Of a DNA stretch of 64,000 bases, positions 59,520-64,000 are shown piece after piece. The notes beneath the pieces are model-generated. The model made no database searches. It worked only from the letters and a program-made list of their open reading frames with translations, and was not told the DNA's origin. The position numbers and the translations under genes were made by a program. The stretch is from Yersinia rochesterensis (GTDB lineage: Bacteria; Pseudomonadota; Gammaproteobacteria; Enterobacterales; Enterobacteriaceae), in contig NZ_CP032482.1 of NCBI RefSeq assembly GCF_003600645.1, positions 186,001 through 250,000 on the forward strand, given 5' to 3'. Every line of letters begins with the position of its first letter. Position 1 is the stretch's first letter.

Positions 59520-61847
59520 TCAAATATCTCGTTTGCGCAATAACCTCAACGCGTTTGCTGTCACTAAGGCAGTTGCGCCGGAATCGGCTAATACTGCCAG
59601 CCACAAGCCGGTTAAGCCCAATAAAGTGGTCACCAGAAAAATACCTTTTAACCCTAATGCGATAGTAATGTTCTGGCGAATATTAGCGTTGGCCGCTCGT
59701 GATAACAGGATGATTTCTGCCAACCCAGTTAGTCGGTTATGGGTCAGTGCGGCATCGGCGGTCTCCAATGCGACATCAGTGCCACTGCCCATCGCGATGC
59801 CAATACTGGCTGCTTTCATTGCCGGAGCATCATTAATACCGTCACCCACCATCACCGTCGGGTGTGTCGCATTTAGCGCCATAACTGCCTGCACTTTATC
59901 GGCAGGCAGCAATCCAGCGCGGTAATCAATCCCCAGCTCACTGGCAATAGCCGCCGCCGCGCGAGGGTTATCACCCGTTAGCATTACTCCTTGAATACCT
60001 AACTTTTTCAGTGAATCAATGGCCTGTTTAGCATCAGTGCGTAAAGTGTCGCGCAGTGCCACTAAACCAATGAATTTCTCATTTTCCAACACGGCGACCG
60101 CCGTTTTACCGCTATTTTCTAGTTCATCAAGCAGTGCTTGCCACTCAGCACTCAATAATTCCGGTGATATCTTACTGGGAGCACTGACACGAACCACTAT
60201 CCCGTTAACCGTGCCCTCAACACCGATACCCGCCAACGCACGCCGTTCCTCGGCGAGTGGCAACAGGGGGGTATTTTGTTGCGCACGTTGCATGATGGCG
60301 ATTGCCAGCGGATGGTGCGACCCTGCCTCTACCGCTGCCGCAAGCGCCAACAGGCTAGTTTCACTCACACCGGATACTGGCAGAATATCAGTGACTTGCG
60401 GTTTCCCCTCCGTCAGAGTACCGGTTTTATCGAAAGCAACAGTTTGAATGCGACCCAATTGCTCAAGCGCCGCGCCCCCTTTAATTAATGCCCCGCGCCG
60501 TGTTGCCGCAGCCAGTGCCGAGGTAATGGCCGCCGGAGTGGAAATGACCAGGGCACATGGGCAGCCAATCAGCAGCAATGTCAGGCCGCGGTAAATCCAG
60601 GTTTCCCAAGGCTCGGCAAAAGCTAAAGGCGGAACCAGCATCACCAGTGCTGAGAGAAGCATAATGGCGGGAGTGTAAATGCGACTAAAACGGTCAATGA
60701 AACGCTCAATAGGCGCCCGACGTTCTTCTGCTAATTCAATGAGTTGTAGAATGCGGTCAATGGCATTATTACCGGGTTCAGAGATAACTCGCATTTCGGT
60801 AGCGCGATCGACCGATAAACTCCCTGCCGCGACTTTCTCACCTTGCACGCGTTCAACAGGAACAGACTCGCCGGTGAGAGCACTTTCATCAAAACTGGCA
60901 AATGGAGTCATTAATTCCGCATCAGCGGGCAGACGGCCCCCCGGTGAGATTTCAATGATATCGCCGGGGCGTAAACTGGCAACGGGCACCTGCTGGCGTT
61001 CACCGTTCTTGAGCAGCAATGCCTCTTCAGGTACCAGCGCCATTAGCGCGGTCACGCCACGGCGCGCGCGGTTTGCCGCATAAGATTCCAGCAATTCGCC
61101 GATCATAAACAGCAGTAATACCATTGCGGCTTCAGCCGTCGCGCCAATAAACATCGCGCCGATAGCCGCGACGCTCATCAAGGTTTCGATTGCAAAGGGG
61201 GTGCCGGAACGGATGAGTTTCCAGGCTTTGGTCGCAACGGGGATCAGCCCGACAATGGTGGTTGCGGCAAATGCGAATTCACTCAGCTGAATGCTGAATA
61301 ATGAGATTCCCCAACTGATGAGCATCAGTGTGGTTAATAATATGATTGGTAAATATTCACGAACACGAGATTCTGGCGCAGTGTTTTTGCTCGCCATGGT
61401 CGACTGAGTATCGACCAGACTGAATCCAGCCTGTATGACGGCCTGCTGCACTTGGGAGCGAATATCTAAACGGGCATCGACCACCAGTTTTTCTGTAGCA
61501 AACAGGACTTTTACATTTTCAACGCCGCTCAGACTGCTGACTGCATTTTCAATTTTACGGGCACAACTTGGGCAATCCATTCCGTTAACTTGCCAACTAA
61601 ATCGCTGGCTATCAGAAGGCGTCACGAGAGTAAGTCTGTCGCTTTCCTCGTCACCTTCATCGGCATGACTCTGGCTACAGCAACCACCTTCTTGATGTGA
61701 ATGCTCACTCACTGAATTTGTGCTGTTATTGCTGGAATTGGTTGCTTGTTGGCTACTGCAACCGGTTTGTTTTTTGGCATGACTATGACCACAGCCGCAT
61801 TGGCTCTGTGTATCTGTTGAATGTTGATGTTCGGAATGTGAATGCAT
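59520..61847 (-). CDS. zntA: Zn/Cd/Pb-exporting P-type ATPase
   Basis: P1B-type ATPase of the inner membrane. 775 aa against 732 in E. coli; the extra length is mainly an N-terminal His/Cys-rich segment (residues 1-70, with CGCGHSH and GGCC). Metal-binding domain GMDCPSC at 89-95. E1-E2 actuator TGES at 325-328, metal-site CPC at 429-431, phosphorylated Asp473 in DKTGT, GDGINDAP at 668-675, and transmembrane Asp755. Start preceded by AGGAGG and by a ZntR-type promoter. Confidence 0.97.
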   Translation of the reverse strand: MHSHSEHQHSTDTQSQCGCGHSHAKKQTGCSSQQATNSSNNSTNSVSEHSHQEGGCCSQSHADEGDEESDRLTLVTPSDSQRFSWQVNGMDCPSCARKIENAVSSLSGVENVKVLFATEKLVVDARLDIRSQVQQAVIQAGFSLVDTQSTMASKNTAPESRVREYLPIILLTTLMLISWGISLFSIQLSEFAFAATTIVGLIPVATKAWKLIRSGTPFAIETLMSVAAIGAMFIGATAEAAMVLLLFMIGELLESYAANRARRGVTALMALVPEEALLLKNGERQQVPVASLRPGDIIEISPGGRLPADAELMTPFASFDESALTGESVPVERVQGEKVAAGSLSVDRATEMRVISEPGNNAIDRILQLIELAEERRAPIERFIDRFSRIYTPAIMLLSALVMLVPPLAFAEPWETWIYRGLTLLLIGCPCALVISTPAAITSALAAATRRGALIKGGAALEQLGRIQTVAFDKTGTLTEGKPQVTDILPVSGVSETSLLALAAAVEAGSHHPLAIAIMQRAQQNTPLLPLAEERRALAGIGVEGTVNGIVVRVSAPSKISPELLSAEWQALLDELENSGKTAVAVLENEKFIGLVALRDTLRTDAKQAIDSLKKLGIQGVMLTGDNPRAAAAIASELGIDYRAGLLPADKVQAVMALNATHPTVMVGDGINDAPAMKAASIGIAMGSGTDVALETADAALTHNRLTGLAEIILLSRAANANIRQNITIALGLKGIFLVTTLLGLTGLWLAVLADSGATALVTANALRLLRKRDI

Positions 61848-61901
61848 GGTGCCTCCTGGACAGAATGTAAAAGGTATACAGGATTTAGCCGGTATAACTG
61901 C

Positions 61902-61933
61902 ACTCTACACCTTAGAGTCAACTCCAGAGTCAA
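61902..61933 (-). promoter_or_regulatory. ZntR-regulated promoter of zntA
   Basis: On the minus strand TTGACT, a 20-bp spacer, TAGAGT. The over-long spacer contains the palindrome-like ACTCTGGAGT/ACTCTAAGGT; both features are typical of MerR-family activators and closely resemble E. coli zntA. Confidence 0.85.
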
Positions 61934-62112
61934 GAGGGTAAATGAGAATAATTACTAAACAGAGCTGAGAATAAGAGGGCATATCTGAAGATCACGCATT
62001 CTGTGCTGAGTACTCAGGCTCCATCCTTGGAACCTGCTGGTCGGCGTTCTTTGCAAAACAATATGTTGCCGAAAAATACATTCACAAAATAATGTTGCGC
62101 GGTAATGGGTAA

Positions 62113-62739
62113 TTACAAATACAGCGACCTGACAATTAGGAAGTGCCCAACAAAATAGCATCCTGCAACAATGGCGTCAGAGGCTCGGAAAGAAAAACGA
62201 TAGCGATTTAGGAGCCAGACGACATGGGATAGCAGCAATAACACGGTTCCTGTCAGCAATGAGAAACTCATGTCGGTGCTACGAGCAAAATACTGTTCGC
62301 CAGCCATCCATACCATGAGTAATGTCATTCCGACGAAAGCAACCACCGGCCAGCGCATTTCATCTAGCCGAGTCCAAATCGTGGCTAACAACAATGCGCC
62401 CACGATGATGAGAACTAAGGGAAGCGGCCAGAACAGGGTGAATGTCATCTGGCTGGCAAAACTAATGGTATACAGTAAATGGGAGAGGAAGAATGCACCC
62501 AGAGCATAAAGTAAGCGCTCACTGGGTAGCAGCAAGAGAGCATCCGCAACCAGAGTTGCCAGCAAGCCCAAAACAATCAGATAGCCCGCAGGGCCTAGAA
62601 TAGGCGCTTGCCATGCGAGTAACAGCAACAGTAACAGAGTGACGGGTTTGAATACCCAACGTTGCCAGCGTGGGCCTCGGTAAGTTGCATCGACAAACAA
62701 CCAACCAGAAAAGAATACGGCAAGGAATGGCCAGCTCAT
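62113..62739 (-). CDS. yhhN: YhhN/TMEM86 family membrane protein
   Basis: 208 aa, same as E. coli YhhN, with about eight membrane helices. Family homologues in animals (TMEM86) are lysoplasmalogenases; bacterial function is not established. [31 protein letters not shown] and [20 protein letters not shown] end (here [17 protein letters not shown]) are conserved. Same strand as zntA, with a 265-bp gap between them holding the zntA promoter and no other gene. Confidence 0.92.
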   Translation of the reverse strand: MSWPFLAVFFSGWLFVDATYRGPRWQRWVFKPVTLLLLLLLAWQAPILGPAGYLIVLGLLATLVADALLLLPSERLLYALGAFFLSHLLYTISFASQMTFTLFWPLPLVLIIVGALLLATIWTRLDEMRWPVVAFVGMTLLMVWMAGEQYFARSTDMSFSLLTGTVLLLLSHVVWLLNRYRFSFRASDAIVAGCYFVGHFLIVRSLYL

Positions 62740-63026
62740 TATTTATCCTTTTTTCTATACAGGTTTCAGTGAAAGTACCTGTGTTGTAATGATAATCCGC
62801 AACGCCAATGACTCTGAGAATACATCAATTAAGTGTAAGGGATGGAAGCCAAGAGTGATAGCAGCACTACAGTGATTTGCATGATTTGTGCCACTTAATG
62901 CGTAGCAGTGCGCATAATCAGATTTAGCTGTGGGGGCAAACTGCTGAAGTCTTGGCCTTGTCTGGTTCACATGTTATGTTAACGCCGATTTCCGTTCGCT
63001 AAATCAAGGGATAGAGGCAATAGCAC

Positions 63027-63347
63027 ATGGTCAATGAACAATTGCTTTATCGCATTCAGTTTATAAATAATGGTAAGAATTATCAGCTTTATGTCAGAGA
63101 AGTCGGCCCAAGTACCTTATTTGGGTTTATTGAAATTGCAGATTTTGTCTTTGATAGTCAATCGACCTTACTGGTTGACCCCTCAACAGAAAAATTGAAG
63201 ACAGAATTTTCCGGCGTTAACCGCAGCTATATCCCCCTTCATTCAGTCATTCGCATTGATGCGGTAACTGAAAAGGGCAGTGCTCGGATCTCTGAGTTGG
63301 GCAGCAACGTGATGAGCTTCCCTTATCTACCAGGTAATAAACCTTAA
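63027..63347 (+). CDS. DUF1820 family protein
   Basis: 106 aa small protein of the DUF1820 family, function unknown. The sequence YRIQFINNGKNYQLYVREVGPSTLFGFIEIADFVF is highly characteristic. No signal peptide or membrane helix, so cytoplasmic. It is followed 39 bp later by yhhM on the same strand. Confidence 0.88.
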   Translation: MVNEQLLYRIQFINNGKNYQLYVREVGPSTLFGFIEIADFVFDSQSTLLVDPSTEKLKTEFSGVNRSYIPLHSVIRIDAVTEKGSARISELGSNVMSFPYLPGNKP

Positions 63348-63386
63348 ATCCCTCTCGCCAAGTGAGCTTTAGCGAGCAAGATTATT

Positions 63387-63770
63387 ATGAATAAACTTCC
63401 GTTATTATTTATTGCTGTGGTGGTATTGATTGTTGTGCTGGCAACTCGCCAATATTGGCAGAAAAAACGGCAAGATGCGGAAAATGACCGCTCACCGGTG
63501 CGCAGCTTACAAGTTGAAGTTATTGATAAACGTGAAGTATTAGCGCCAAACCGCCGTTCGCGTCAACGTGAAGAGATTGTTGCTGAAGATAAACGCTATG
63601 AAGTTTATTTCCGGCCACTGCTGAGTACCCTAGAGGTAACTAAGGGCAGCGACATCAAAATGATACTGCCACAGGCAGAATATAATCGTATAGATCAAGG
63701 TGCGAAAGGCACTCTACGTTTACAGGGGACGCGCTATATTGGCTTTACCCCAAATTCACTCGGTCAATAA
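63387..63770 (+). CDS. yhhM: DUF2500 domain protein YhhM
   Basis: 127 aa. One N-terminal membrane helix (LPLLFIAVVVLIVVLATRQYW, residues about 4-24) and a periplasmic beta-rich domain with RYEVYFRP and KGTLRLQGTRYIGFTP. DUF2500, unknown function. Conserved neighbour of yhhN and yhhL. Confidence 0.9.
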   Translation: MNKLPLLFIAVVVLIVVLATRQYWQKKRQDAENDRSPVRSLQVEVIDKREVLAPNRRSRQREEIVAEDKRYEVYFRPLLSTLEVTKGSDIKMILPQAEYNRIDQGAKGTLRLQGTRYIGFTPNSLGQ

Positions 63771-63814
63771 ATAACCTGTCGCCATAACAAAAATATATCT
63801 AGCGACAGTGAGTA

Positions 63815-64000
63815 TTATTTTTTAGGCAATAGCGGCTGTTTTTTTTGCCAAGCCAACAATTCGAAAACCCCGAACACAAAAATTTTGAATTGTTGCCATC
63901 CACTGATTGGCTGATCTTTCGGCTGCGTAGATTTAAGTAATATCAGTTGCAAACCATGCATCAAGACCATGAAGATCATTGCGACATCAATAAAGTATTT
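63815..64000 (-). CDS. yhhL: DUF1145 family protein YhhL, C-terminal part (5' end outside window)
   Basis: 61 codons and a stop on the minus strand, open to the window edge. The translation includes MHGLQLILLKSTQPK and FGVFELLAWQKK, matching the C-terminal half of E. coli YhhL, a small membrane protein of unknown function. It converges on yhhM. Confidence 0.9.
   Translation of the reverse strand, partial: KYFIDVAMIFMVLMHGLQLILLKSTQPKDQPISGWQQFKIFVFGVFELLAWQKKQPLLPKK

Overview
The window is a chromosomal segment of an enterobacterium, almost certainly a Yersinia and most likely of the Y. enterocolitica group. The gene order rep-gppA-rhlB-trxA-rho-ECA cluster-yifK-tRNAs-glmZ-hemYXDC-cyaA-cyaY-lptM-dapF-yigA-xerC-yigB-uvrD-corA-rarD-yigI-pldA-recQ-rhtC/rhtB-pldB-yigL is that of Enterobacterales. 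The spaces between genes carry many ERIC-type elements, some tandem and some with internal insertions, which is typical of yersiniae. The species call is inference; no species-specific marker was tested. No prophage, transposase gene, CRISPR array or plasmid function is visible.

Layout. 1-6.2 kb: 3' end of rep, gppA and rhlB (minus), trxA, a long rho leader containing an ERIC, and rho. 6.6-19.7 kb: the complete enterobacterial common antigen operon wecA-wzzE-wecB-wecC-rffG-rffH-rffC-wecE-wzxE-wecF-wzyE-wecG, tightly packed, covering lipid-I synthesis, UDP-ManNAcA and TDP-Fuc4NAc supply, flipping, polymerisation and chain-length control. 20.0-22.1 kb: the amino-acid permease yifK and a four-tRNA operon (Arg-CCG, His-GTG, Leu-CAG, Pro-TGG). 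22.3-23.3 kb: the small RNA GlmZ with a sigma54 promoter and three GlrR-type sites, then a tandem ERIC array. 23.3-30.9 kb: hemCDXY (minus) divergent from cyaA, with cyaY converging on cyaA. 31.0-36.8 kb: lptM, dapF, yigA, xerC, yigB, and uvrD with a LexA box.

36.9-40.4 kb is the least ordinary part. A TetR regulator is divergent from a two-gene operon (UPF0261 protein plus a PEP-hydrolase-like TIM barrel), the two halves of the plant Tm-1-type protein, with two matching operator palindromes 42 bp apart in between. A WbuC-type cupin follows. 40.5-50.1 kb: an expanded ERIC, corA with a probable corL leader peptide, rarD, yigI, pldA, recQ, rhtC/rhtB, pldB-yigL. 50.1-57.3 kb: the glycerol-3-phosphate regulon, glpTQ (minus) divergent from glpABC (plus) around a consensus CRP site. 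57.5-64.0 kb: dcrB, yhhQ, tusA, zntA with a ZntR-type promoter, yhhN, a DUF1820 gene, yhhM and the end of yhhL.

Most genes are full-length orthologues of well-known E. coli genes. The points that reward attention are the split Tm-1-like operon, hairpins with changed but still complementary stems inside ERIC insertions, an Asp in place of the catalytic Asn of outer-membrane phospholipase A, a 21-bp tandem repeat that contains the pldB start codon, the helically phased GlrR sites of glmZ, and a second family of palindromic repeats found only at operon ends.
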